Shown here: in pieces, positions 1-9,405 of the stretch
Position numbering within the stretch: the stretch's first letter is position 1
Layout of the letters: the number at the start of each line of letters is the position of its first letter
Source: an uncultured Flavobacteriales bacterium
Lineage (GTDB): Bacteria > Bacteroidota > Bacteroidia > Flavobacteriales > UBA7430
Reading direction: 5' to 3'
Assembly: GCA_913041775.1 (NCBI GenBank)
Contig: CAJWJW010000002.1
Coordinates: 1-34,637, forward strand
Length of the DNA: 34,637 nucleotides
The notes under the pieces: generated by a model
Told to the model about the DNA's origin: nothing
What the model saw: only the letters and a program-made list of their open reading frames with translations
Database searches by the model: none
Translations under genes and position numbers: made by a program

Positions 1-1
1 C

Positions 2-691
2 AAATGACATCAAAAGTTAGAATCTTACATTTATGTCAATTCTATTTATGAAGATTTTAGCTCTTACGTAGGTACGCCACCAAAAATCTCGAGAAATTTT
101 AATAAAAAAACAAAAAAAACATACTATTCAATATATTTAGAAACGTATATACATGAATTTATTAGTCTTTACGCGACGATTTTTTATTTTACTGATGAAA
201 CGAATGAAAACAAATGAACAAAAAAAGTACCCTTTAATATTGAAGTTTTGTTAACCCCAAGAGCTTTAGCATATTGATTTATGGATGATGGTTCTAGGCA
301 GGGCTACAGTAGTTACATTCTTTGCACGGATAATTTTACAAAAAAAGATATCGAGTTTTTAATAGAGACTTTGCGCAAGCGTTATGGTCTTGTGTGTAAA
401 GTTTTTTTTCACAACGGCTATCCTCGAATTCGTATTCAATCTCAATCCGTGATTGCTTTTAATAAAGTAGTTCAACCTTACATACATTCTATCTTTCAAT
501 ATAAAATTATTCCCCGTGAAGAACTTAAAGGATATTATGCTATGAAAGTTCCTGAACTTAGAGCTCTTTGTAAAAGTCGAAAAATAGTTCGGTGTAGTGG
601 ATTACGTAAACAAAGTATTATTGGTCTTTTAAAGGAGTATGATTTAAAGCAAATACTGCTTAGTTTGAACTACAAAGCGTTGTCTTGTTAA
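2..691 (+). CDS. LAGLIDADG homing endonuclease, C-terminal part (5' end outside window)
   Basis: The frame is open from base 2 when TGA is read as Trp (for example the Tyr-Trp-Phe-Met-Asp-Asp-Gly codons at 272-292), so the start codon lies before the window. The stretch at 251-292 reads LTPRALAYWFMDDG, the classic second LAGLIDADG-type helix in which the Asp residues bind the catalytic metal. It is followed by a typical C-terminal half (GYSSYILCTDNF, then a basic tail). These enzymes cut long DNA sites and spread introns or themselves. The first motif would lie upstream. The stop is followed after 39 bases by a minus-strand tRNA, so no downstream exon of a plus-strand host gene is visible. 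It may therefore be free-standing or fused to something upstream. Family assignment is confident; intron association is unknown. Confidence 0.85.
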
Positions 692-730
692 AAAACCATA
701 AGTAAATAAAGACATATTTTTTTATTCGAT

Positions 731-803
731 AGGATGATGGCGGGTTCGAACCGCCGACCGTTACGGTGTAAACGTAATGCTCTACCAGCTGAGCTAATCA
801 TCC
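731..803 (-). tRNA. trnV: tRNA-Val (UAC)
   Basis: A cloverleaf reads on the minus strand. The acceptor GGATGAT pairs perfectly with ATCATCC, the D-arm has GCTC/GAGC, the loop TTTACAC carries anticodon TAC, and the T-arm is GGCGG-TTCGAAC-CCGCC. Confidence 0.95.
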
Positions 804-811
804 GAGTTGAA

Positions 812-883
812 AAGCGACGTCAGGATTTGAACCTAAATTACAAGGTCATGAGGCTTGTGACTTAACCATTAGTCTACATCGCG
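812..883 (-). tRNA. trnfM: tRNA-Met (CAU), probably the initiator
   Basis: Minus-strand cloverleaf with loop CTCATGA. When U8-A9 is placed canonically the acceptor is CGCGATG against CGTCGCT, which leaves the 1:72 pair unpaired (C-U). An unpaired first position marks bacterial-type initiator tRNAs, and this is the only one of the three CAU tRNAs that resembles an initiator in its D-region. The initiator role is inferred. Confidence 0.8.
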
Positions 884-901
884 TTTAAATTTATATTTGG
901 T

Positions 902-973
902 AGACAAAACAGAGAATTGAACTCTGTACTCCAGAGTATGAATCTGGTGCTTTACCATTTAAGCTATTTTGCC
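902..973 (-). tRNA. trnM: tRNA-Met (CAU), probably elongator
   Basis: Minus-strand cloverleaf. Acceptor GGCAAAA pairs with TTTTGTC (one G-U), anticodon stem CCAGA/TCTGG holds loop TTCATAC (CAT), and the T-arm is CAGAG-TTCAATT-CTCTG. A tRNA-Ile(CAU) with a lysidine-modified anticodon cannot be excluded from sequence alone. Confidence 0.8.
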
Positions 974-993
974 TTTTTCTGTTACGGTGAGTA

Positions 994-1878
994 CTATGCA
1001 AACTTACGTTTTGAAAATCGATATCACGTAGATTGGATTGTTTTATCCCGAGTTACAATGATGTTTAAATTTTGATAACGTAGTCCAATAGGTTGTAAAG
1101 ATTTTAGCGCTCCCTGCTGATTTATTAGTCTCTTTTGTTTCAGAGAAGATTCTCCTTTAGGTAAAAAAGCAACAAATCCACCAATTAAAATACAAACACC
1201 AGCGTGTCGTAGTGAACGACCAATACGGCCCGTTAGAATATGATTTTTTTTTCAACATTTAGATAATCAATTTCAAGTATTATTATAATGCATTAATTGT
1301 CTTGTGATATGGGGAGATGTTGTAATTTGTTGTGCATGTTTTTCATTAAATTGGTAATAAGGAAATTCTATATTATTTTCTAAAGACTTAAAGTTTTTTG
1401 TTTTTAGTCATTCTAAAAACATCCCTTTCCGTTGTGATAAATCAAACTGACCGGGGTTACTTTTTACAAAATCCGCATTTGTATAAAGAGATTTAAAATG
1501 ATTTCACAGGAACAAAGTATTCTTAAGTTTAGAATCCGTAAGTACTTCAGAATTACTTTTATAAGTACGATGAATAAGTTGATGTTGAATTCAAGGCTTT
1601 AAATTATAAGAGACTAGTTCTTTTTCCCCAATATCCATAAAATAAGTAGGTTTTGTTTTTGAGTTTTTATATTGGTTTAGAGTTTGAGTAGTTAAAACAA
1701 GTTGACCTTTTTTTAAATGTGTTTCTTGGTTTTTTAAAAGAGGATGAATAGGTTGAGACTTTTGAGCATTATAAAAATCTGTTTTTTCATATTTGTTAAA
1801 GCTTAGACTTTGACTTGAATATTTTCGTGATAGAAAAGTTGTTGTTTTGTTGTATGTTTTTTTAATTCCAAAACTCAT
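994..1878 (-). CDS. Hypothetical basic protein with possible S1-type RNA-binding fold (rps1-like)
   Basis: An ATG at 1876-1878 opens a 294-codon minus-strand frame ending in TAG at 994-996, with several in-frame TGA (Trp) codons. The first ~200 residues are rich in Lys, Gln, Asn and Ser and match nothing I recognise. Residues ~214-285 contain ILTGRIGRSLRHAGV, then GGFVAFLPKGES, then a closing YQNLNIIVTRDK. This spacing resembles an S1 domain (G-K/R-I/V start, internal G-x-x-AFLP, ending in a N-x-I-I-x-S/T-R strand), and ribosomal protein S1 is encoded in a few protist mitochondrial genomes. It lies between trnM and the divergently transcribed cox3, with a 46-base shared upstream region. The reading frame is secure; the S1 link is a tentative inference. 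Confidence 0.6.
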
Positions 1879-1924
1879 TTTTTTATGTATCCATTAACAC
1901 TTGCTAAATTTTTATATAAGTCTA

Positions 1925-2791
1925 ATGCATAAAATGTTTTTTAATAATACTAATAAAAAGACTAATTTTATTCAGTCTACTATCTATGCATCGGATTCAT
2001 ACCCGAAGCATCCTTACCATCTAGTAACACCTAGCCCTTGACCGTTTCTAGGAGGTCTAGCTGCTTTAACTTTAACTACAGGAGGTGTAATGTTCATGCA
2101 TGCATTTGCTGCTGGTAAATTTGCTCTTTTCTTCGGACAAGTAATGCTTTGATTTGTAATGTGAGTTTGATGACGCGATGTTATTCGTGAGGCTACATTC
2201 GAAGGACTTCATACAACAGCTGTTCAAAAAAATCACCGAATCGGTATGATTTTATTCATTGTATCTGAAATTATGTTTTTCTTTGCTTTCTTCTGAGCAT
2301 ATTTCCACGCTTCTATTATTCCTGGTATTCAGATTGGTGCCACTTGACCTCCTCAAGGAATTGATGTATTTAACCCATGAGAAGTTCCTCTATTAAACAC
2401 AATGCTTTTACTTCTTTCTGGTTTCTCTGTAACTTGATGTCACCATTGTATTGTAGCAGGTTACCGAAAAGAAGCTTTAGTTAGTTTAACTTTAACAGTT
2501 ATTCTTGCATGTTTCTTCACAGGATTCCAAATTTTAGAGTATGTTGAAAGTCCTTTCCATATTTCAGATTCTGTATACGGTAGTACTTTCTTTATGGCTA
2601 CAGGATTCCACGGTTTACACGTTCAAATTGGAACTCTTTTCCTTTTTATTTGTGCTATTCGTTTACACAAAGGTCATTTTACTCGACAGCATCACTTCGG
2701 TTTCGAAGCTGCTGCATGATATTGACATTTTGTAGATGTTGTATGATTATTCTTATTCTGTACAGTATACTGATGAGGAGGAATGCAATAA
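1925..2791 (+). CDS. cox3: Cytochrome c oxidase subunit III
   Basis: This is a core membrane subunit of complex IV in the inner mitochondrial membrane. The 288-residue frame contains HPYHLVTPSPWPFLGGLAAL near the N-terminus, then the REATFEGLHTTAVQ segment, the SEIMFFFAFFWAYFH helix with its conserved Glu, and FHGLHVQIGTLFL before the C-terminal WYWHFVDVVWLFLF. Most conserved Trp positions are TGA codons. The stop is TAA at 2789-2791. Two in-frame ATGs (1925, 1934) precede the first conserved residues; the first was taken, which gives a short polar leader of about 30 residues. It is transcribed divergently from the S1-like ORF. The length is slightly above the usual ~270 residues because of that leader. 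Confidence 0.97.
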
Positions 2792-2848
2792 TTCTAAGCG
2801 CTGGTTTAGGTCTTATCTCAGATAAACTTTAGTAGCCTACTTCTTACG

Positions 2849-2879
2849 TTGATAAAAAAGATAATTCATTCGTTATCAA
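2849..2879 (+). other. Hairpin in the cox3-nad2 spacer
   Basis: TTGATAA (2849-2855) is complementary to TTATCAA (2873-2879), with a second palindrome TTATCTcAGATAA just upstream (~2813-2825). The short cox3-nad2 spacer also holds AGCCTACTTCTTA (~2834-2846), a motif repeated before nad6. A role in 3' end formation or processing is inferred only. Confidence 0.5.
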
Positions 2880-2890
2880 GCATAGAAAAA

Positions 2891-4606
2891 ATGTCTTTAA
2901 ATAATCCATCAATGGAACATTTTAATTGATTTTTGTGAGGAGGATCTTTGGTTGAATTTTTCATGCTCGTTTCTATCGTAGCTTTGTTACTTTATGGAGT
3001 TTGATATTCAACTTCCCCTTTTTTACGATTCCCTGTTTTAGCAATTAACACACTATGACACGGAGTTTTTATCCTATCTATTAGTCTTTGACTATTATGA
3101 TCTCGTTTTTCTCTTTTACCATCTTTTATTCTGTTTAAAAACAATCTAATTTATGATGATTTCTCTTTCAAAATGAGTATTATTTTAGTTACATGTACGA
3201 TCGTATGTCTTTTATTAAGTCGAGATTATCTTGTTTATGAAAAAGTTAATGTTTTCGAATATGTAATTTTTATTTTATTATCTTGTCTTGGTGGTTGTTG
3301 ATTAGTTGCTTCTTATGATTTTTTTACAATGTATTTAGCAATTGAACTTTTAAGTTTACCTTTATATGCTCTAGCATCGATTAAAAGTCGATCTTTATTA
3401 TCAACTGAAGCAGGATTAAAGTATTTTATTTTAGGTGCCTTTTCATCAGGTGTTTTCTTATTCGGTGTTTCTTTAATTTATTTTGCAACAGGAAGTCTTA
3501 ATTTTTCGGAAACGGGGCAACTTTTTGCAGGAACATCTATTACTTTATTAGATTTTACGAATCCAGATACGTCGTTAAGCTATATTTCAGCTTATTTTAT
3601 TGGTATCATTATGGTTTTAACAGGTCTTTTATTTAAATTAACTGCGGTACCTTTCCATATGTGAGCTCCCGATGTATACGAAGGAGCCCCTACTCCAGTA
3701 ACGGCTTATTTTTCTATTGTACCAAAACTTGCTGTATTTGCTGTAACTATTCGAATTTTTTATGTAAGTTTTTTCGATATTGGTATTGAATGACAAAAAG
3801 CTCTTGTATTCTGTGCTATGGCTTCAATGATCTTAGGAACATTCGGAGCTATGATGCAAAAGTTAGATTTAAAGCGACTTTTAGCTTATAGTGCAATTGC
3901 TAACGGAGGTTATATGTTATTAGGTATCGGTTCAAGTAATTTGGAAGGTATTCAAGGTTTACTTCTTTATGCTATTGTATATGTTGTTATGACATTCAAT
4001 GCATTTGCGACAATTTTAACTCTTCGAAGTACAAAATCTGTTGCTGAACAAGCAGACCTAACGACTTACCAATGAGAACAAGATCATAGTAATATGAAAA
4101 CTCTATTTTATAATAAATCTATCCAATCGAATTCGACTTCTCAATCTGAACAAACTAATTGAGTTTTAAATAATTTAACACCTCGACAAATGTCTGTTGT
4201 TAGTCAAAATTCTATTGGTTCTTTGACAGGTATTATGCAATTTCGATGTATCTCAAAAACAAACCCTTTATTAGCTATTTCAATTGCTTTCATGTTTTTC
4301 TCGATTGCTGGAGTACCACCTTTAGCGGGTTTCGTAGGTAAGATGTATTTATTCTTTGCTGCTGTAAACGGGTCTTTATACTTAGCTGTTTTAGTAGCTA
4401 TCTTGGTTAATGTTGTTGGTTCATTTTATTATATTCGATGTATTAAATTAGCTTATTTTGATCAATCAAAAGAATGAGTATCATTAGCACCATTTAGTAA
4501 AGAAATTAGTCTTATCTTAGGGTCTACAATTTTATTTATTAGTTTTTTCTTTCTTTACCCATCGACGGCTATTTTATGAGTTCAAAACGCTAGTATGGTT
4601 TTATAA
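2891..4606 (+). CDS. nad2: NADH dehydrogenase subunit 2
   Basis: This is a proton-pumping membrane subunit of complex I, homologous to bacterial NuoN. The ATG at 2891 and TAA at 4604-4606 give 571 residues with many hydrophobic helices. Diagnostic stretches are the YLAIELLSLPLYALAS helix with its conserved Glu, FKLTAVPFHMWAPDVYEG (the Lys and Glu line the proton path), the MQKLDLKRLLAYSAIANGGY helix and SIAGVPPLAGFVGKMY. A polar loop of roughly 60 residues (about 400-455, rich in Ser, Asn and Gln) is inserted between the late helices, which explains the length above the usual ~490-500. In-frame TGA codons split the gene if the standard code is used. It follows cox3 on the same strand by 99 bases. 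Confidence 0.97.
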
Positions 4607-4675
4607 AGTTAAAAAACGTCAGGTAATATGTTGATCATCTTTTTAGCAAGAAGGCTTTCAAAGTTAAAATATGTG

Positions 4676-4749
4676 TAACAGTGGCAGGATTCGAACCTGC
4701 GATCCTCTGATTAAAAGTCAACAGCTTTAACCAACTAAGCTACACTGTC
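4676..4749 (-). tRNA. trnK: tRNA-Lys (UUU)
   Basis: Minus-strand cloverleaf: acceptor GACAGTG/CACTGTT, anticodon loop CTTTTAA with TTT, T-arm GCAGG-TTCGAAT-CCTGC. It is the first of four minus-strand tRNAs between nad2 and nad5. Confidence 0.95.
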
Positions 4750-4755
4750 TACGAA

Positions 4756-4829
4756 AACGCTCTGTAGGACTTGAACCTACAACCAATAGCTTCGAAAACT
4801 ATTGCTCTATCCATTTGAGCTAAGAACGC
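4756..4829 (-). tRNA. trnR: tRNA-Arg (UCG)
   Basis: Minus-strand cloverleaf: acceptor GCGTTCT/AGAGCGT with G-U pairs, anticodon stem ATAGT/GCTAT and loop TTTCGAA (TCG), T-arm GTAGG-TTCAAGT-CCTAC. It should read CGN codons; CGA is the commonest Arg codon in the genes here. Confidence 0.93.
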
Positions 4830-4842
4830 AAAGTCTTAATAA

Positions 4843-4914
4843 CGAGAAAGACGGGATTTGAACCCGCAGCCTCCGGATAGACAGTCCGGCGCTCTACCGT
4901 TGAGCTACTTCCTC
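4843..4914 (-). tRNA. trnD: tRNA-Asp (GUC)
   Basis: Minus-strand cloverleaf: acceptor GAGGAAG/CTTTCTC, anticodon stem CCGGA/TCCGG with loop CTGTCTA (GTC), T-arm GCGGG-TTCAAAT-CCCGT, discriminator G as usual for Asp. Confidence 0.95.
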
Positions 4915-4941
4915 TATAAGTCCTATAAAATGATTCTATAA

Positions 4942-5022
4942 TGAAGAGAGTAGGATTCGAACCTACGATGCTAGTGCATTAGCTTTACAGGCTAACCTCG
5001 TCAACCACTTGAGTATCTCTCC
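4942..5022 (-). tRNA. trnY: tRNA-Tyr (GUA)
   Basis: Minus-strand class II tRNA with a long variable arm, as in bacterial tRNA-Tyr. Acceptor GGAGAGA/TCTCTTC, loop CTGTAAA with anticodon GTA, T-arm GTAGG-TTCGAAT-CCTAC. Confidence 0.94.
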
Positions 5023-5087
5023 TTTAACACGTTATTAATATTTGTTTTTATGTAGTGAATGCTTTTTTGAATATTTCATTGCAAAAA

Positions 5088-7133
5088 ATGTATTTATCGA
5101 TAATTTTTCTTCCTTTGATGGGTTCAATCTTAGGTGGCCTTTTTGGTCGCTTTCTTGGACCAAAAGGAGCAAGTATTATTACAACAGGTTGTTTATTTAC
5201 TTCATTATTTTTATCTTGTATTGCTTTTTATGAAGTAGGACTATGTGGTTGTCCTACACACATTAAGTTGATTTCTTGATTTGATAGTGAAACTTTCATT
5301 GCTGATTGAGGATTTCAGTTTGACGCTTTAACATGTTGTATGTTAATCGTTGTAACTTTAGTATCTTCATTAGTACATTTATTTTCAATTGATTATATGG
5401 CTTACGATCCTCATCGACCACGATTTATGGCTTATTTATCATTATTTACTTTTTGTATGTTAATGTTAATTTCAGCAGATAATTTTCTGCAGCTGTTCTT
5501 TGGATGAGAAGGGGTAGGTTTATGTTCTTTTCTTCTAATTAATTTTTGATATTCTCGAATTAGTGCTAACCGTGCTGCTTTAAAAGCTTTTGTTATGAAT
5601 CGAGTTGGAGATTGAGGTTTTGGTTTAGGTATTATTGCATGTTACGTTGTATTCAAATCTGTTGAGTTTGAAACAATTTTTGCTCTAGCACCATTATACG
5701 CCAACCAAACTTTTTCTTTCTTTAACTACGAGGTTGATCAGTTAACATGTATTTGTCTTTTATTATTTATTGGAGCTGTAGGAAAATCTTCTCAGATTGG
5801 TCTTCACACGTGATTACCAGATGCTATGGAAGGTCCAACTCCAGTTTCTGCATTAATTCACGCTGCCACAATGGTAACGGCAGGTATTTATATGATTTTA
5901 CGATGTTCACCTTTATTTGAATTCGCTCCGCGAGCTCTTATGGTTATTGCCTTTATGGGTGCGGCAACAGCTTTTTTCGCTGCTACAACGGGTTTACTTC
6001 AAAACGATCTAAAAAAGGTTATTGCTTATTCAACGTGTAGTCAATTAGGTTACATGGCTTTTGCTTGTGGTTTATCTAAATACACAGTATCTTTTTTTCA
6101 TTTAGCTAATCATGCTTTTTTCAAAGCATTACTTTTCTTAAGTGCAGGTTGTGTAATTCATGCTATGGCTGATGAACAGGAAATGCGTCGAATGGGAGGT
6201 CTTTTATCTTCTTTACCGTTTACTTATGCTATGATGCTTTTAGGTAGTTTAGCTTTAATGGGTACTCCTTTTTTAAGTGGTTTCTATTCTAAGGATGCTA
6301 TTTTAGAATACGCAGCAGTTCATTATATTGTTAGTGGTTCATTTACTTTCTGATTAGGTGTTATGGCCGCTTTTTGTACGAGTTTTTACTCTTTTCGATT
6401 AGCATATTTAACATTCTTAAATAACACAAACGCTTATAAGCAATCTATTGAGCATATTCACGATCCAGCACCTCTTGTTATTTGTGCATTGCTTCCATTA
6501 GCGTTAGGTTCTATGTGATCAGGTTATTTAGGAGCAGATTTATTCCTTGGAGTAGGTACACCTTTTTGAGGTAACGCATTATTCTTTGGATGAACAACAA
6601 CTTTAACTTTAGAGCCTCATTTCTTAGCATTCCCAATTAAATTCCTTCCATTAATTTTTACTGTATTAGGAGGTTTCTTAGCTTTTTTAGCGTATATGTT
6701 TTTAAATAACGTTATCTTTACATTATTATTTCACCCTTATGTACAGCCAGTTTTTGCTTTCTTAAATAAGAAGTGATATTTTGATAAAGTTTATGATGAA
6801 ATTTTTCTGATTCAAACTATGCTTTTTGGGCGTAACGTAACTTTCCGATTATTAGATCAATTTGTTTTCGAACAGTTTGGTCCTGAAGGAATTCGAGCAA
6901 CATTATTAAAGGTTTCACGTTCGACGAAAGATCTTCAAAACGGATTTGTTCCTAATTATGCAGCTTTATTCTTTTATGGTCTTTTAGGTCTTATTATCGT
7001 ATTAGTTGTTTTCCCAAAAATGGTACTATTATCACCAGCATTAGGAATTTTCTCAAATTCTCTTGTCCAGATTCTTCCAGTTCTTTCTGTACTTTTTGTA
7101 TTTAGTTGAGTCTTTGCTCGTAAAGAAGCTTAA
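5088..7133 (+). CDS. nad5: NADH dehydrogenase subunit 5
   Basis: This is the largest proton-pumping membrane subunit of complex I (NuoL homologue). The frame of 681 residues ends with TAA at 7131-7133. The N-terminus MYLSIIFLPLMGSILGG matches the usual family start, so the ATG at 5088 was chosen; an in-frame ATG at 5055 would add 11 residues. Core motifs are FFGWEGVGLCSFLLINFWYS, the DAMEGPTPVSALIHAATMVT stretch with the catalytic-path Glu and His, NDLKKVIAYSTCSQLGYM, and the LANHAFFKALLFLSAG helix. About 20 Trp positions use TGA. The gene follows four minus-strand tRNAs and is separated from rps13 by two bases, so the two are probably on one transcript. Confidence 0.97.
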
Positions 7134-7135
7134 AA

Positions 7136-7501
7136 ATGATACAAGTTTTTGATATCCAAGTTCCATCTAATATCCCAATTAGACAAGCCTTTACTAAAAT
7201 CTATGGTATGGGTCCTAAAAATGCTAATATTTTTTGTAATTGACTAGGTTTACCAAAGTCTGTTTCTTTTAATAATCTTAGTTTACATAAACAGCAATTT
7301 ATTACATCAAAATTCGAGAAATTTATTCTTGACTATGACATTCTTATTGGAGAGAAACTTCGTGTAAAAAATAACGAAGACGCTCAACGTTTACGTTCAA
7401 TTTCTAGTTATAGAGGTATTCGAAATGCTCAAGGGTTACCTGTACGAGGTCAAAAAACAAAAAGTAATGCTCGAACGCAAAGAAAACGTCGTCGAATTTA
7501 A
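7136..7501 (+). CDS. rps13: Ribosomal protein S13
   Basis: A 121-residue protein of the small subunit head, which contacts tRNA and helps bridge to the large subunit. The sequence opens with MIQVFDIQVPSNIPIRQAF, keeps the family IYGMGPKNA helix-hairpin-helix, and ends with the basic tail SYRGIRNAQGLPVRGQKTKS followed by NARTQRKRRRI, which threads into the ribosome. Length is normal for the family. The ATG lies two bases after the nad5 stop, with no room for separate transcription signals, so cotranscription with nad5 is likely. Confidence 0.97.
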
Positions 7502-7570
7502 TTAAAATCTTTTAGATAATCAAAGGCATAAAATAGACTTTGTGAGATTATATTAATTTCATTCACAAAA

Positions 7571-7607
7571 CTGTCTTGTTGCTTATATTAACAAGACAGA
7601 CTTTTTT
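7571..7607 (+). terminator. Stem-loop with T-run after rps13
   Basis: CTGTCTTGTT (7571-7580) pairs perfectly with AACAAGACAG (7590-7599) around a 9-base loop, and a run of six T follows at ~7602-7607. It has the shape of an intrinsic terminator. In mitochondria it may instead mark the 3' end or processing point of the nad5-rps13 transcript. Confidence 0.55.
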
Positions 7608-7636
7608 ATCAAAAAAAACTAATTAAATTAACTACA

Positions 7637-7867
7637 ATGAACGTTACATTACAAGCCGCAAAAATGATTGGAGCAGGATGTGCTACAATCGGACTAGCTG
7701 GAGTAGGAACAGGAATTGGAATCGTATTCGGTTCTCTAATTACTTCTTACGCTCGAAACCCTTCTTTAAAAGGACAGTTATTCACTTACACAATGTTAGG
7801 ATTCGCTCTAACTGAAGCGATTGCTCTATTCGCTTTAATGATGGCATTCCTAATTATGTTCACATAA
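7637..7867 (+). CDS. atp9: ATP synthase subunit c
   Basis: This is the proteolipid that forms the rotating membrane ring of F1Fo ATP synthase. The 76 residues form two hydrophobic helices joined by the polar loop YARNPSLKGQ (conserved R-N-P). The second helix TEAIALFALMMAFL carries the essential proton-binding Glu. The first helix has the Gly-rich packing motif GLAGVGTGIGIVFGS. It contains no Trp codon, so it reads cleanly under any code. Length is typical (74-76). The stop TAA is at 7865-7867. Confidence 0.98.
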   Translation: MNVTLQAAKMIGAGCATIGLAGVGTGIGIVFGSLITSYARNPSLKGQLFTYTMLGFALTEAIALFALMMAFLIMFT

Positions 7868-7918
7868 TTGAATACTACATTAAATATATGTTTCAACCTA
7901 ATTTTATAATTAAAACAC

Positions 7919-8025
7919 AAACCTGATACTTTTTAATTTGTGCATAAGACACGATCCCATTCGATCTCGACTAGTCAAACCAAATTAAACCGCAAATACT
8001 GCTTTTCAGTGGAAAGGGCGGGATA
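7919..8025 (+). rRNA. rrn5: Candidate divergent 5S rRNA
   Basis: The stretch from 7953, GATCCCATTCGATCTCGA, closely matches the most conserved part of 5S rRNA (helix III and loop C; plant mitochondrial 5S has GATCCCATTCCGACCTCGA). At the expected distance follow AATACTG (loop E region), an ACTG-CTTTT-CAGT hairpin where helix IV should be, and GGAAAGGGCGGG. ACCTG near 7921 can pair weakly with CGGGAT at 8019-8024 as helix I, giving ~107 nt. It lies between atp9 and trnL on the plus strand. The outer helix and so the exact ends are uncertain. I judge identity likely from the conserved core; a covariance-model search would settle it. Confidence 0.68.
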
Positions 8026-8055
8026 TAATGATAATTCTTTGAATCATCTATTATA
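8024..8055 (+). other. Imperfect hairpin after the 5S candidate
   Basis: TATAATGATAATTC (8024-8037) pairs with GAATCATCTATTATA (8041-8055) around TTT, with one mismatch and one bulge. It sits directly at the predicted 3' end of the 5S-like RNA and could end or protect that transcript. Confidence 0.45.
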
Positions 8056-8094
8056 GGTTCAGTATATTAAAAACGAAGTATAAAAAGAATAACA

Positions 8095-8176
8095 GCGGGT
8101 GTGCTGTAATTGGTAGCCAGGTTGGTCTTAGAAGCCAATGGTTTAATCCGTGTAGGTTCGAGTCCTATCACCCGTA
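8095..8176 (+). tRNA. trnL: tRNA-Leu (UAG)
   Basis: Class II cloverleaf: acceptor GCGGGTG/CACCCGT, anticodon stem TTGGT/GCCAA with loop CTTAGAA (TAG), a long variable arm, T-arm GTAGG-TTCGAGT-CCTAT. It should read CUN codons. Confidence 0.93.
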
Positions 8177-8195
8177 TATTTTTAGTGTGATTATA

Positions 8196-8650
8196 AAAGC
8201 CTACTTCTTAAGATTATTCCATATAATGGATTAAAATATTTAAGCCAAAAAGCCCTTCGGGAAGCCTTGTTATATATAGCTCTATAAAGGCCTTTTGCGT
8301 ATTTAAGGGGATTTACTCGAAATAAAAAACATGCTTAAAGTTTACTCTTGTAATAGCTTTCATATCGATGTATTTTTGAATAGTGTGAGTATTACAAAAA
8401 AAGGCATTTTGACCCTTTAGTAAATTAAAGCCTACTTCTAAGTATGTTTTATCTATGAAGTAAAAATATTAGACTTAAAACCTCCCTTGAGAGACCTTGA
8501 TATATAAGGGTCTACAGGGTCACTTTCAAGATTTAAGGGGTTTTACCCTAAAATAAATTAGTTTTAAAGTAAACACCTTTATTCCTTTTCATATCAACGT
8601 ATATTCTTGGTCTAGAATTTTCGTGACTTAAAGTATTTTCTAACATAAAG
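8196..8650 (+). repeat. Two diverged direct copies of a ~230-bp non-coding element
   Basis: The 512-base gap between trnL and nad6 has no supportable gene. It holds two related units, ~8196-8426 and ~8427-8650, both starting AAAGCCTACTTCT. Further matches in the same order are the TTAAGGGG-x-TTTAC segments (~8305 and ~8532) and TTTCATATC-x-A-CGTAT (~8359 and ~8587). In the second unit GACCTTG pairs with CAGGGTC; in the first the equivalent bases AAGCCTT and AAGGCCTT still pair with a bulged C, although the sequences differ. That suggests a conserved RNA structure. The leading 13-mer also occurs after cox3 (~2834). Function unknown. Confidence 0.6.
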
Positions 8651-8688
8651 ACCTAAAGAGATATAGTAACAGAAAAATAAACTTAAAC

Positions 8689-9357
8689 ATGAATACTCAC
8701 GATATATTATTCTATTTATTCTCATTTGCATCTATTGGATCAGCTTTTTGCTTGGTAACTTCATCAAATCCTATCCACGCTATTCTTTTTCTGGTAGCCG
8801 CTTTTGCAGGTGCAGGGTCCGTTTTAATGCTTTTTGGAGCTGAGTATCTAGCGATTCTTTTTTTTATTCTTTATATTGGAGCTATTGCTATTGTATTTTT
8901 ATTCGTTGTTATGATGTTAAATATTAAACAGGCTGAATTAAAAGAAACTTTACGAGGTAAAATTGAACGCTATTTACCAATTGGAGCAGTTATTTCTCTT
9001 ATTTGTTTATCAAGTTTACTATACATTGTTATTAAAGATTCAGTTGTTTTCTACTCATATGATAACATTAACAATCTTTCGGGTTTAACTCAAAGTGTAG
9101 AATTAAATATGCTAGAAGATCCTTATATCCAATGATATACTTTACTTGATGCCGTAACAAATGTTGAAGGACTAGGTCTTTTATTATATACACATTATTT
9201 TCTTCAATTTATCCTTGCAGCTATGCTTCTTTTAGTTGCTATGATTCTGGTTATTGTATTAACAGGTTTTAAGCATGATACTATTAAACACCAAGATTTA
9301 TTTACACAAATGAGTCGAGAAACAGATGATGCTTGAACAGCATGAGATGGAAAATAA
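8689..9357 (+). CDS. nad6: NADH dehydrogenase subunit 6
   Basis: A complex I membrane subunit (NuoJ homologue) of 222 residues. The N-terminal helices carry SNPIHAILFLVAAFAGAGSV, then EYLAILFFILYIGAIAIVFL with the conserved Glu and the pi-bulge Gly/Ala region, followed by FVVMMLNI. A polar loop precedes the last helix, ILAAMLLLVAMILVIVLTG, and the C-terminus ends in AWDGK. In-frame TGA codons are present in the C-terminal third, so a standard-code reading would stop at residue 148. Stop TAA is at 9355-9357. The long repeat-bearing spacer lies upstream. Confidence 0.96.
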
Positions 9358-9405
9358 ACTTCATCATTCTAATGTGAATTGTTAGGTTACAGAAAAGAAT
9401 ATTCT

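Noticed and set aside
3329..4477. nad2 appearing as several broken ORFs (pseudogene or frameshifts)
   Set aside because: The pieces share one frame and are interrupted only by TGA, which encodes Trp here.
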